From Bacteriovorax stolpii (GTDB lineage: Bacteria; Bdellovibrionota; Bacteriovoracia; Bacteriovoracales; Bacteriovoracaceae), in NCBI GenBank assembly GCA_945862475.1, contig CAMAYW010000068.1, positions 1-9,157 on the forward strand: a stretch of 9,157 nt of DNA, in the 5' to 3' direction. This document shows positions 1 through 7,600 of this stretch, one piece after another. The position numbers and the translations under genes were made by a program. Below the pieces are notes generated by a model, which ran no database searches, was not told the DNA's origin, and worked only from the letters and a program-made list of their open reading frames with translations. Each line of letters begins with the position of its first letter. Positions within the stretch are counted from its first letter, which is position 1.

Positions 1-1360
1 CGACATTTTGCGCCAGGTCCCAAGTTTTACTGTAGAGATTTTTATTTTCTTTCATGTAGTCGCCGTATTTTTTTAAGCTAGGGTATTGAGTAGAGATCTC
101 TTCAAATTTCTCTTTTGCTTTTTTCATGAGCTTCAGAGAGCCTTCGGCATAATTTTTGTCTTCTCCAGAAGATTTTTCAAAAAGTTTTTCAAGTCTGTTT
201 ATTTCCGAATCAAAGTTTGTGATAGATAACTCTTTGAAGGTGAATCTTTTACAATTTAGAGGCACAGGTTGAACTTCATTTTTTTCAGTTCCACAGATGG
301 TAGTTGATTTCTTAGCAATATTATCTTGTACCAAAGAAGAAAGAACTTCCTGGTATTCTCGAATGACATTTCTATATTTTCCTAATGCGAGTCTGAGATT
401 TTTGTAGTCATCACTATGTCGGACTTTCATCGTTATTTTTTCAACGTCTTCTGTAAGCTTTAAGAGCTCTTTAAATTTATATTCTTCCATGAGGCACATT
501 TCAGGTGAAGAATTTTTTTCCAAAAAGGGTGTTAATTTATCAAGTCCAGAATTTGAGTCGAAATTTAAGAGGAAGGGGCCTGCTAAATCGTAGAGCTTAT
601 CTTGAACCTTTTTCCCATGTACAGTTGAAATCATAGGAAAGGCTAAATCGTATCGAGAATTCACAGTATCTAGGAAAACATCTTCAAGAGATTTCCCTTT
701 TTTCATATTATTTAAAAAATAATCAGGAAAATTATTATAAGCAAAATGGTTAGGCCCAGTTGAACTAATAATACATGTCTTGGGATTTGAAAGAGCAATA
801 CTCGCCCCTGAGTGACAACTAAAATCTAAAATTCCTAGTTTGACTCCTTTCTCACTTGCGAGATCGATAAGACTTTGTAATTCATTTGTACTAACGAGAG
901 TATTTTGACTTAGATTGGTAAAATCACTGGAAGATTTTCCTGTTGCACTAATCTTATGGCCTTTCTCTCCAGCATAGGCTTGTGCTCCATGAGTCGCAAG
1001 CCAGACGAGAAGTTGATCGCCCGATTTAATTTCTCCATCTTCTATTTTTTTCTTATAACTTTTTATTATTTCTGAATAATTTTGGGCGGTGAATGGTTTG
1101 GTCGTATCTGTTTTCTCTCCAAAACTATCTATGAGAATCTTCTCTGTTTTAGAGTGCCCTCCGTTGAAATGCACAGTCGGTTTCCAGCTTGGGTCTTTAT
1201 TTTTTATATAGGACCCAAGTCCTTTCATGCTGGCATCAAAAATGGTTGAATCTCCCACTGGCTCACCCCCACCACCCATGACAGCAATATGTTTTTGGCC
1301 AGAATTTTGAGCAGAAACACTAAAGGTGAGAAAGAGAATGAAACTTAAATAAATGGGCAT
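1..1360 (-). CDS. Exported caspase-like (clan CD) cysteine peptidase, 3' end missing
   Basis: The reading frame starts at an ATG at 1360 and is open for 453 codons to the window edge, so the C-terminus is missing. An in-frame TAA directly precedes the ATG, so no longer start is possible; AGAGGG five bases upstream is a good ribosome site. Residues 1-17 form a hydrophobic signal peptide with a VSA cleavage site, although its n-region has no Lys or Arg. The clan CD dyad is visible: a hydrophobic strand then ATHG (His124-Gly125), and a strand then DFSCHSGAS (Cys182), matching the caspase/metacaspase (C14) pattern HG...D-x-CHSG. Residues 195-230 (IISSTGPNHFAY, then a Phe-rich helix) resemble the conserved segment after the catalytic Cys. 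Residues 290-453 are Lys/Glu-rich and probably helical, with Cys356 and Cys370 possibly paired. The enzyme should cleave peptides outside the cytoplasm; specificity is unknown. It overlaps the preceding gene by 16 bp, implying coupled translation. The fold is fairly sure, the substrate is not. Confidence 0.8.
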   Translation of the reverse strand, partial: MPIYLSFILFLTFSVSAQNSGQKHIAVMGGGGEPVGDSTIFDASMKGLGSYIKNKDPSWKPTVHFNGGHSKTEKILIDSFGEKTDTTKPFTAQNYSEIIKSYKKKIEDGEIKSGDQLLVWLATHGAQAYAGEKGHKISATGKSSSDFTNLSQNTLVSTNELQSLIDLASEKGVKLGILDFSCHSGASIALSNPKTCIISSTGPNHFAYNNFPDYFLNNMKKGKSLEDVFLDTVNSRYDLAFPMISTVHGKKVQDKLYDLAGPFLLNFDSNSGLDKLTPFLEKNSSPEMCLMEEYKFKELLKLTEDVEKITMKVRHSDDYKNLRLALGKYRNVIREYQEVLSSLVQDNIAKKSTTICGTEKNEVQPVPLNCKRFTFKELSITNFDSEINRLEKLFEKSSGEDKNYAEGSLKLMKKAKEKFEEISTQYPSLKKYGDYMKENKNLYSKTWDLAQNV

Positions 1361-1707
1361 TTAATCCCTCTTACTTTTTTCATCGTGTTATTCTCATTTT
1401 GATTGAGGGGATCTGGAGTTGATAGATCAATACTCTCAACAGATAGAATAGATTCATTTGTTTGAAGATCTTCACCTTTAAAGATAAACTGACCTTTAAT
1501 AAATTTATCCACGTAGGGACTAAAAGAGAGTTCAATTTTCAGGGGGATTTTAAAATTCTTTTGTGAGAGGGTCTTCTCTGCCACCCATAGTTCGAGGCGA
1601 TCATTCACCTCTTTGACTGTGCCCTGCAATTCATAGACGGTGCACTTCTCTTTAGCTAAAAGAGTTTGTGAAAAGATGAATATTAGTATGACCGACAAGA
1701 CTTTCAT
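1345..1707 (-). CDS. Small secreted protein of unknown function (120 aa)
   Basis: I do not recognise this family. Residues 1-18 are a clear signal peptide (Lys2, a hydrophobic run rich in Ile, Leu and Phe, cleavage after LLA), so the mature protein is about 102 residues and exported. The mature part alternates polar and hydrophobic residues as in a small beta-rich domain. It has only two cysteines, Cys22 near its start and Cys117 near its end, which could form a disulfide joining the termini. A low-complexity Asn/Asp/Pro stretch lies at about 97-107. The start codon lacks a strong Shine-Dalgarno sequence, but the signal peptide fixes it well. The gene lies 73 bp after the M28 peptidase gene and its last 16 bp overlap the start of the caspase-like gene, so the two products are probably made together. 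A role as inhibitor, chaperone or accessory factor of that peptidase is a guess from position only. Confidence 0.75.
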   Translation of the reverse strand: MKVLSVILIFIFSQTLLAKEKCTVYELQGTVKEVNDRLELWVAEKTLSQKNFKIPLKIELSFSPYVDKFIKGQFIFKGEDLQTNESILSVESIDLSTPDPLNQNENNTMKKVRGIKCPFI

Positions 1708-1735
1708 GGATGTCTTATCGGATCATTGTCCCCAT

Positions 1736-1763
1736 CTCTTAAGTCGATAAATAGACTTAAGGG
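1736..1763 (-). repeat. Hairpin between the M28 and 120-aa genes
   Basis: CTTAAGTC (1738-1745) and GACTTAAG (1754-1761) are a perfect 8-bp inverted repeat around the loop GATAAATA. The stem extends by a T-G wobble and a C-G pair to ten pairs. It lies in the 73-bp gap after the M28 peptidase stop codon. No T-run follows on either strand, so it is not a standard intrinsic terminator. It could be an RNA processing or 3'-end stabilising element within the operon, or a protein-binding site. Confidence 0.5.
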
Positions 1764-1780
1764 CTTAATATTACAGACTT

Positions 1781-2704
1781 TTAATTCTGAAGAAGCGCCT
1801 CTGTGGCGTCTAGGACGGCTTCCATAATACTTTCCATGTAGGAATAGTTAAGCCTTTCATCGACGATATCACATTTCGAGTGATAGCAAGGATCAGCGTC
1901 TCCACCGAAAAAATTCTCTGAAATCACGATCGCTGGAATTTTTGCTCTCCAAAAAGAGGCATGATCAGAGCGATTGGTACAGGCCTTAACGACCTTTAAA
2001 GGAAGTCCAAGTTTTGAAATAGAATTTTTTATCTCGAGGGATAACTTCTCCGAAGGTGTGCCTAATAAAAAGGGGCGTTCGCAGTCAATGACATGAAATC
2101 CACCATCATTTTTACGATGAAACCCCATCATCTCAAAATTAATGTTCCCAATAATTTGTGCTTTGTTTTTAATCGTCGCTACATAGGCATCCGAACCCAC
2201 TAGACCCTTTTCCTCGCGGTCAAAGCCCAAAACACGAATGGTATAGGGATAATTATTTTTTGCTAGTTCTTGAGAAACGGCAAGAACTCCAATTGTTCCC
2301 GTACCATTGTCATTGGCGCCTTTATTTCCAACGGAATCAATATGAGAGGAGAGAATAAGGATTTTTTCTGGAGATGAGGTTCCTTTTTTTTCAGCAATAA
2401 AATTTGTTCCACTACCGAAAGGTTGAAGGGACACTTCAAATCCAATCTTTTTATATTCCTCTGACAAAAAACTTCTTGTTATATCAAGGTTTGCAGTTGA
2501 ACCACGCTCAATCTTTGAAAGGGTGACAAGGTTCTTTTTAAATTCGTTGAGATCAATTCTTTTTTTGGATCGTCCAAGGGTCTTTGGAAACACCATCGGT
2601 TCAGAGGAAACACTTAAGTACGCCTCATAGTCAGTTCTCCAGTCATGATCATCATGGGAGAAAGCGGTGAGTGATAATAGAAGTACCAGTAGGATGAATT
2701 TCAT
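1781..2704 (-). CDS. Secreted M28-family zinc aminopeptidase
   Basis: The 307-aa product starts with a signal peptide (residues 1-16, ending AFS before HDDHDW) and is a compact single-domain M28 peptidase, the family of bacterial leucyl aminopeptidases that remove N-terminal residues using two zinc ions. The metal and catalytic motifs appear in order: SSHIDS (His121), GANDNGTG (bridging Asp132), FDREEKG (catalytic Glu164 and ligand Glu165), NFEMMGF (Glu191, where many members have Asp) and RSDHASF (His248). PCYHSKCDIVDE at about 272-283 matches the conserved YHxxxDxxD region after the last ligand. It probably acts in the periplasm or outside the cell, trimming peptides released by endopeptidases. 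Its ATG overlaps the stop codon of the upstream metalloprotease gene as ATGA, a clear sign of translational coupling; AAGG lies about ten bases upstream. Family assignment is secure; substrate preference cannot be read from the sequence. Confidence 0.92.
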   Translation of the reverse strand: MKFILLVLLLSLTAFSHDDHDWRTDYEAYLSVSSEPMVFPKTLGRSKKRIDLNEFKKNLVTLSKIERGSTANLDITRSFLSEEYKKIGFEVSLQPFGSGTNFIAEKKGTSSPEKILILSSHIDSVGNKGANDNGTGTIGVLAVSQELAKNNYPYTIRVLGFDREEKGLVGSDAYVATIKNKAQIIGNINFEMMGFHRKNDGGFHVIDCERPFLLGTPSEKLSLEIKNSISKLGLPLKVVKACTNRSDHASFWRAKIPAIVISENFFGGDADPCYHSKCDIVDERLNYSYMESIMEAVLDATEALLQN

Positions 2705-3933
2705 TTTGCGTAGGCCTTTTCTAATTCTTTAAAGATTCTCTCTTTCATATTTCCAGCTCTAGAACACATAAGATCAGTAATATCAAGCTGGTAATTAACG
2801 TATGTGTTCGATTCCATGTCGTAGAACTCATGGTAGCAATCAGGTAGCCCCAAGACGTGTCCAAACTCATGACGAATGGTCCACTGAGATTCGTATTCTT
2901 CAATGGGTTGATTTGCATCCATCACAATTTCATTGCCCCCAAGGCCATTCACGTGCGGAACAACTCCAGGTTCAAACTTCAATAATGGGCCTCCTGGATA
3001 ACGACCGAAGGATAACTTTAGTCCCCAGCCATTCCATTTAAACTCATCCTCGATGTTATCCCTTAAGTAGGGACCGAACTTCGGAATTTCTGGATTATTG
3101 AAAGGGACAACTGTTTTAGTACTAGACCAACGAACATCCTTCCTTACGGCATGACTTGGTATTTTAAAAAAATCACTCCAGATTTTTTTTGCTCGAGGGT
3201 GATATTTTTCGTAGAGCTGTGAAAGAGAGTTGTTCTTGTAAGCCGAGTGAACTCTCTCTTGGCAAGAGCTTAAATCATCTTCAGTGTTAAAACAAATTAA
3301 TGATAGTGCCTCTTTAATGGGATTTATTTTGCTTTCAGGAATGGATTGAGCATTTCGCAGTTCCACTTCCGTGATGTTATTTATTTTTAGGTAATAATAA
3401 CCACGGACATCTTTTGTGGCCGCTCGGATGTAGTAGGATCTGAACTTATCGACAGATTTATATCTCGCCGCCGATTGGTAATTTCGATCAACTTTTCTTG
3501 CGTAGAGGATAAAGGTCTCATCATCTAAGGGAATGTCATAAGGTAAGTCTTCACTGGAAAGAAGAACTGACTTCATATCGATCGGAAGATCAGAAAGTAT
3601 TTTTCTCGTTTCAAGCTTTATAATTTCTGGAGAGTATCTGTTTGGTTGATCAATAGGAATCCCTCTTCGAGTGGCCTCTGAAGTAAGGCGAATCGCTCTT
3701 TCAATGGGTCTAGTGGAATTCACGACAGAAATCCATTTCGAAAGTCTCTCGCCTAGTTTTAAGGCCTCTGCAATAGCGGGGTCATCTTTTTCATCACCAA
3801 TGAGGTTATTAGTTTTCAATTTTTTTAATAGTACTCTGTATTCGTTTGAACTCATTTCAAGATCTAGATGCAGTGGGGAAGACCAGATATTCAAAGAAAT
3901 AATATAAAGTATTATAAAAACAGACGGCTTCAT
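2701..3933 (-). CDS. Secreted HExxHxxGxxD zinc metalloprotease
   Basis: The 410-aa product begins with a signal peptide (residues 1-18 or so, Lys2 then a long Ile/Leu run, likely cleaved near WSS). The zinc site is WTIRHEFGHVLGLPDCYHE: His355, Glu356 as general base, His359, Gly362 and Asp365 in the position of the third ligand, the pattern seen in snapalysin-like and immune-inhibitor-A-like peptidases. A probable Met-turn follows at TDLMCSRAG (Met389). Cys366 and Cys390 flank the site and may be disulfide bonded, as may Cys214 and Cys224. The catalytic domain is therefore near the C-terminus, roughly 260-410; the preceding 240 residues are unrecognised, mostly helical and charged at first, and may include a pro-region. 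GAGGA seven bases before the ATG at 3933 is an excellent ribosome site. It is the first gene of the four-gene exported peptidase unit and overlaps the M28 gene by 4 bp. The peptidase class is well supported; the exact family is not. Confidence 0.85.
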   Translation of the reverse strand: MKPSVFIILYIISLNIWSSPLHLDLEMSSNEYRVLLKKLKTNNLIGDEKDDPAIAEALKLGERLSKWISVVNSTRPIERAIRLTSEATRRGIPIDQPNRYSPEIIKLETRKILSDLPIDMKSVLLSSEDLPYDIPLDDETFILYARKVDRNYQSAARYKSVDKFRSYYIRAATKDVRGYYYLKINNITEVELRNAQSIPESKINPIKEALSLICFNTEDDLSSCQERVHSAYKNNSLSQLYEKYHPRAKKIWSDFFKIPSHAVRKDVRWSSTKTVVPFNNPEIPKFGPYLRDNIEDEFKWNGWGLKLSFGRYPGGPLLKFEPGVVPHVNGLGGNEIVMDANQPIEEYESQWTIRHEFGHVLGLPDCYHEFYDMESNTYVNYQLDITDLMCSRAGNMKERIFKELEKAYAK

Positions 3934-3940
3934 TGTTTAT

Positions 3941-3945
3941 TCCTC
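3941..3945 (-). promoter_or_regulatory. Ribosome binding site of the metalloprotease gene
   Basis: GAGGA on the minus strand sits seven bases before the ATG at 3933. It is one half of a perfect 10-bp palindrome, TCCTCGAGGA (3941-3950). Confidence 0.6.
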
Positions 3946-3949
3946 GAGG

Positions 3950-3978
3950 AGTATTTGAGAGGGCCCAGTTTAGGTCAA
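3950..3978 (-). promoter_or_regulatory. Candidate sigma-70-type promoter for the peptidase operon
   Basis: On the minus strand TTGACC (3973-3978) is five of six matches to the -35 consensus and AATACT (3950-3955) is four of six to the -10, with the preferred 17-bp spacing. The predicted transcript would start near 3943-3946, inside or just before the ribosome site, giving a leader of only about 10-13 bases. That is a reason for caution. An alternative -10, TAAAAT at 4020-4025, has no good -35 but would give a leader of about 80 bases. Confidence 0.35.
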
Positions 3979-3991
3979 GTAAGAGTCTTTT

Positions 3992-4006
3992 GTGAATGAG
4001 ATTCAC
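3992..4006. promoter_or_regulatory. Palindromic candidate operator in the divergent region
   Basis: GTGAAT and ATTCAC form a perfect 6-bp inverted repeat around GAG. It lies between the divergent metalloprotease and CAP genes and just upstream of the candidate TTGACC promoter, centred about 56 bases before its predicted start, where an activator could bind. The regulator is unknown. Confidence 0.35.
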
Positions 4007-4070
4007 TTAAAGATTTCTCATTTTATTAAACACTTGCGCGTCGCAGCACTGGGTAACATATGGTTAAGAC

Positions 4071-4096
4071 AGAACCCTCAAGGTTCTCATTTTTTT
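4071..4096 (+). terminator. Hairpin plus T-run in the CAP gene leader
   Basis: AGAACC (4071-4076) pairs with GGTTCT (4082-4087) around the loop CTCAA, and two bases later comes a run of seven T (4090-4096). This has the layout of a Rho-independent terminator on the plus strand, although the 6-bp stem is short. No plus-strand gene lies upstream to be terminated, so it could be an attenuator ahead of the CAP gene, a stop for antisense transcription, or chance. Confidence 0.4.
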
Positions 4097-4148
4097 ACTC
4101 TCATTTCTTCCTTGTAGGTGCGCTTTGTTTGTTAGTAGAAATATAGGT

Positions 4149-4619
4149 ATGAAACATTTTTTAATTTTAGCTCTTCTCGTTTTTTCATTCTCTTGTGGCA
4201 AAAGCTCCGGAGGAGACGGTTTAGAAAGGAGTGTTGATGTTCTTTCTGCGAATCAATATTTTGAGGCGATGAATAATCATCGTGTTAGTTTAGGTTTAAG
4301 ACCACTAACTTATTCCGTTGTTATTGAAGAACAAGCGGGAGAGCATGCTACAAACATGGCAAGAGGACTCACTCCCTTTGGCCATTTTGGAATGAGTTTC
4401 AGATGCAATAACATCCAGGTCTCATTAGGCTCTTCCGCATGTGGAGAGATCGTTGCCAAAGGTCAGGAAACTGCAGGTTCAGTTTTATCTTCATGGTTAA
4501 GTTCATCTAGTCATAAGGCAGAAATTGAAAATCCTAACTGGACTCATACGGGAATTGCCGTTGAAAAGAGTTTTCTGGGAACTCCTTATTGGACTCAAAT
4601 CTTCATTAGGATTGACTAG
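4149..4619 (+). CDS. CAP-superfamily (YkwD/SCP-like) probable lipoprotein
   Basis: From the ATG at 4149 the product is 156 aa. Residues 1-15 are hydrophobic and precede Cys16 in FSFSCGKSS, an imperfect lipobox, so a lipid-anchored envelope protein is likely. A flexible Gly/Ser segment leads into a bacterial CAP domain (about 33-156): NNHRVSLGLRPL, His79 in FGHFG, Glu100 in CGEIVAKG, WLSSSSHKAEIENPNWTHTGIAV with His122, and YWTQIF near the end. His79, Glu100 and His122 correspond to the conserved CAP cavity residues; Cys86 and Cys98 may be bonded. The function of bacterial CAP proteins is mostly unknown, and no catalytic role can be claimed. A TTG at 4125 in the same frame has AGGTG four bases upstream, while the ATG lacks a well-spaced ribosome site; the TTG start would add eight residues. 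I prefer the ATG because it gives a standard lipoprotein signal length. The gene is divergent from the peptidase unit and convergent with sbcC. Confidence 0.85.
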   Translation: MKHFLILALLVFSFSCGKSSGGDGLERSVDVLSANQYFEAMNNHRVSLGLRPLTYSVVIEEQAGEHATNMARGLTPFGHFGMSFRCNNIQVSLGSSACGEIVAKGQETAGSVLSSWLSSSSHKAEIENPNWTHTGIAVEKSFLGTPYWTQIFIRID

Positions 4620-7600
4620 TTATTCCGATAGGTAATTGAAGAAGTGCCGTCACTTCGCTTATTCAAAACTAAATTGACTGGTAATGCATTGGTGAGCGTT
4701 TTTATGTGGGAGATGATCCCCACGGTAAGACCGCGAGTTTGAATCTGCTGAAGCATATCGAGGACATCTTCAAGAGATTCCTGATCAAGAGTTCCAAAAC
4801 CCTCATCAATAAACAAGGAATCAATTTCAGCTTGTCCGCGAGTCATTTCAGCAAGACCAAGGGCCATCGCGAGGGACACCATGAAGGTTTCTCCCCCAGA
4901 GAGAGTTGAGATCTTTCTTTTTCCTCCCTCTCGGTATTTATCCAAAATATAAAACTCAGGAGTCATTTTCATTGATTTTGTTTGATGAATGATTTCGTAG
5001 CGGCCTTGACAAAGTTTTTGAAGCTCTTCGTTTGTTTGTTGAATAAGTCCTTCCTCAACAAGAGCAAGAACAAAACTACGAAGCTCATCTTTTCCTAGGA
5101 CTTCAAAGAGTCGCATCTTCCTCGCAAGTTTTAGAGAAAGGTCGTTAAATTGCATTTCAAACAATTGAATTTTATCCTGAACCTTTTCCCATTCTGTGAG
5201 CCTTGTAGAAATACTCGCAAAATTCATCCTCGATTCATTGGAAAGAGATCTAAAATGATCTTTCTCACTTTTAATTAAGTCTTTCAGAGGAATAAAGAGT
5301 TCTGGCCCAGAATTTAATTGAAGTGAAACAGGCCCTATCTTTATTAGCTGAGGCCCGCAGTCTTTAAGTATCACTTCATTAAATTGATGTTTTTCTCGGG
5401 AAAATTGTAATTCAAAATCTTTTGAAAGTTCCTCCATTTGAGAAAAACGCCCTTGAGCATCCTTGATGAGAAGTTCTTTCTTTTTTTGCTCTTCTTGTTG
5501 CTTTGTCCATTCATGTGAAATCTGATTAACACTTATTTGAATTTTTTGAATGAGATCTGAAGCTTTTTCACCTTTAAGTTCAGTGAGAAGTTCCGATTGG
5601 ATCGCCTCAATTTTTTTATCAACTTGTTCTTTCTCGGCATTTTGTTCTGACAACTGAGACTTAAGTTTTTTAAGCATAACGGAATGAAGTTCGATTTCAT
5701 TAGTAAGGCGCAACAAATGGGCTTCCGTCTCTAAGTAGGCCATAAAATGTTTGAATTCAACTTTAAGCTCTCTTATTCCATCAGAAGTGAGATGAGGAAG
5801 AATGACTTTAAATTTTTCATGGATCAAATCGAGAACCTTTTTGTCCTGCTGGAGATTCGTCTGTAATAGAAGGGTGTCGTTTCTTAATTTTTTAAATAAA
5901 TCGATTGTTTTATTCAATTCTTCTGTTTTTCTCGTGAGATCTTTTTGGAGTTCATCTCGTTTCCAGGATTGTTTTCTTAACACCTGAAGATCTTGGTCAA
6001 TATCTTCTTTCTCTGGAGCCTCTTGAGAGAGTGCTTCGTTCAATAAAGTTCGAGACTTCTTTTTTAATAAAAGACTTTCTTCATCTTTTTGAATCTGAAG
6101 CGAGAGAAATTTTTCAGTATGTTGAGCTTTTTCAAGGTGAGATGAAAGATCTTTAAATTTTTCTCGAATGCCTTTTAAATTCGTTTGGTCTAAAATATTT
6201 TTTAGTTCAATCCATCTATTTTGAGTAACATCAGTCAAGCAAACGGGGCATACATTCTCTTTATTCAAAAGTGCATGATCAACACAAATTTCCGAGGCAT
6301 TAATAACAGCTTGGATTTTAAGAGTCGCTTCTAGGGGAGCGAGGTTAGTGGTTAAAATTTCTATTTTCTCTTGAGTCACTTTTAACTCAGATAGATAACT
6401 CTCACGAGAATCCTCAAGTGTTTTGATCTGTTGATTGAGTTCTTGGGACTGAATCTTCTGCCTTTCAATTTCATCTTTTTTGTCTTGATGTGATTTTATT
6501 AATTGAAGGAGTTTTTCTTCTTTTTCTTTTAGGTTTTCCGGAATCTCTTGGAGTTCTTGGGTTATTTGTTGGACGTGACTTCTCTGGTTTTTTCCAGACT
6601 CTTCCAATTCTTTGAGTCTTTCTTCCTTCCCCTTACTTTCCTGGGTTTGAAGCTCAAGTCTTGAATAAGTATCAAAAAGTCTTTCGGCCTCATCTTTTAG
6701 AGTTTTAAGAATAAGGATCGGGGATTGAATCATTGATTCTAGTGATTTGGTTTTATCATTCCAGAGAACTTTTTCCTCGTCGAGACGATTTATTTTTCTG
6801 GATATTTCTTCTAAGGAGTTTTCAGTGTCTTTAGAGCGAGTGTTAATCCTGCCTCTTTGTTCTTCGTAATGCCTAAGCTCCTCTTCTTTTTTCATAAGAA
6901 TCTGAAGCTTTGGTGTTTTCTTTTCTTGTTCTGACTGTATGATTTGTCGTCTTTGGTTTATTTCTTCAGTCTTTTTCAAGATCAAATTAAAGGAGCTCGT
7001 CTCTTTTGATATCTCCTCTTTTAGATGTTCTTTTTTTCGTTCATTATCTTGATATTTTTCAAAATAAGAGGTGAGACTTGAAAAGTGACGCTCAGCTTTT
7101 TCAATATTTTTAAAGATGTCTTCTTCGTTAGTAAACTTTGCATGAAGTTTTTGTTTTTCGTGCTTTAAAATTTCTCCAGAAAGTTCATCTCCCTTTAGCT
7201 CACTCATCTTGATTTCTATTTCTCTTTTTTCTTTCTCAAGAAACTCAACTTCTCCCTTTAGCTCCCGGCCCATGCTTTCGATCACTTCACCGGAATAAAG
7301 TTTCTCTAAGATGTCTTTTCTGTCCGTAAATGAACTCGTTAGAAACTTAGCAAATTCACCCTGGTTAAGAATAATGCATTTACAAAATTGATCAAAATCA
7401 AGATTAAGAAGTGATTCTGCATTTACTGGTGAGATCGTTTTTGTCTCATGAAAATGAGGCCCATTAAGTTGATAGAGATTTCTTACAGGTGGCTGTGGAG
7501 TAGCATAGGCTTCACCGTTACTCTTTTTAACTTTTGCTCTCCAGTCGGCCAGATAATATTTACCTTTTACTTGGAAGATGAGTTCAATGATCCCATCCTT

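Noticed and set aside
1736..1763. Intrinsic terminator after the M28 gene
   Set aside because: The stem is good but AT-rich and no T-run follows it on either strand.
2263..2445. Second minus-strand frame inside the M28 gene
   Set aside because: It sits wholly within the well-supported M28 coding region in another frame and shows no independent features.
2802..3041. Plus-strand open frame of 79 codons
   Set aside because: It lies opposite the zinc-site region of the metalloprotease gene, has no ribosome site or recognisable protein features, and is a shadow of that gene.
3671..3907. Plus-strand open frame of 78 codons
   Set aside because: It is antisense to the N-terminal part of the metalloprotease gene and resembles no known protein.
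3991..4007. CRP/FNR-type binding site
   Set aside because: TGTGA and TCACT are separated by seven bases rather than the six of the CRP consensus, and the best symmetry is the odd-centred GTGAAT-N3-ATTCAC.
4706..4909. Plus-strand open frame of 67 codons
   Set aside because: It is opposite the highly conserved C-terminal ATPase motifs of SbcC, which explain the open frame.
5802..5987. Plus-strand open frame of 61 codons
   Set aside because: It is antisense to the SbcC coiled coil, where Lys/Glu-rich codons give Phe/Leu-rich open frames by chance.
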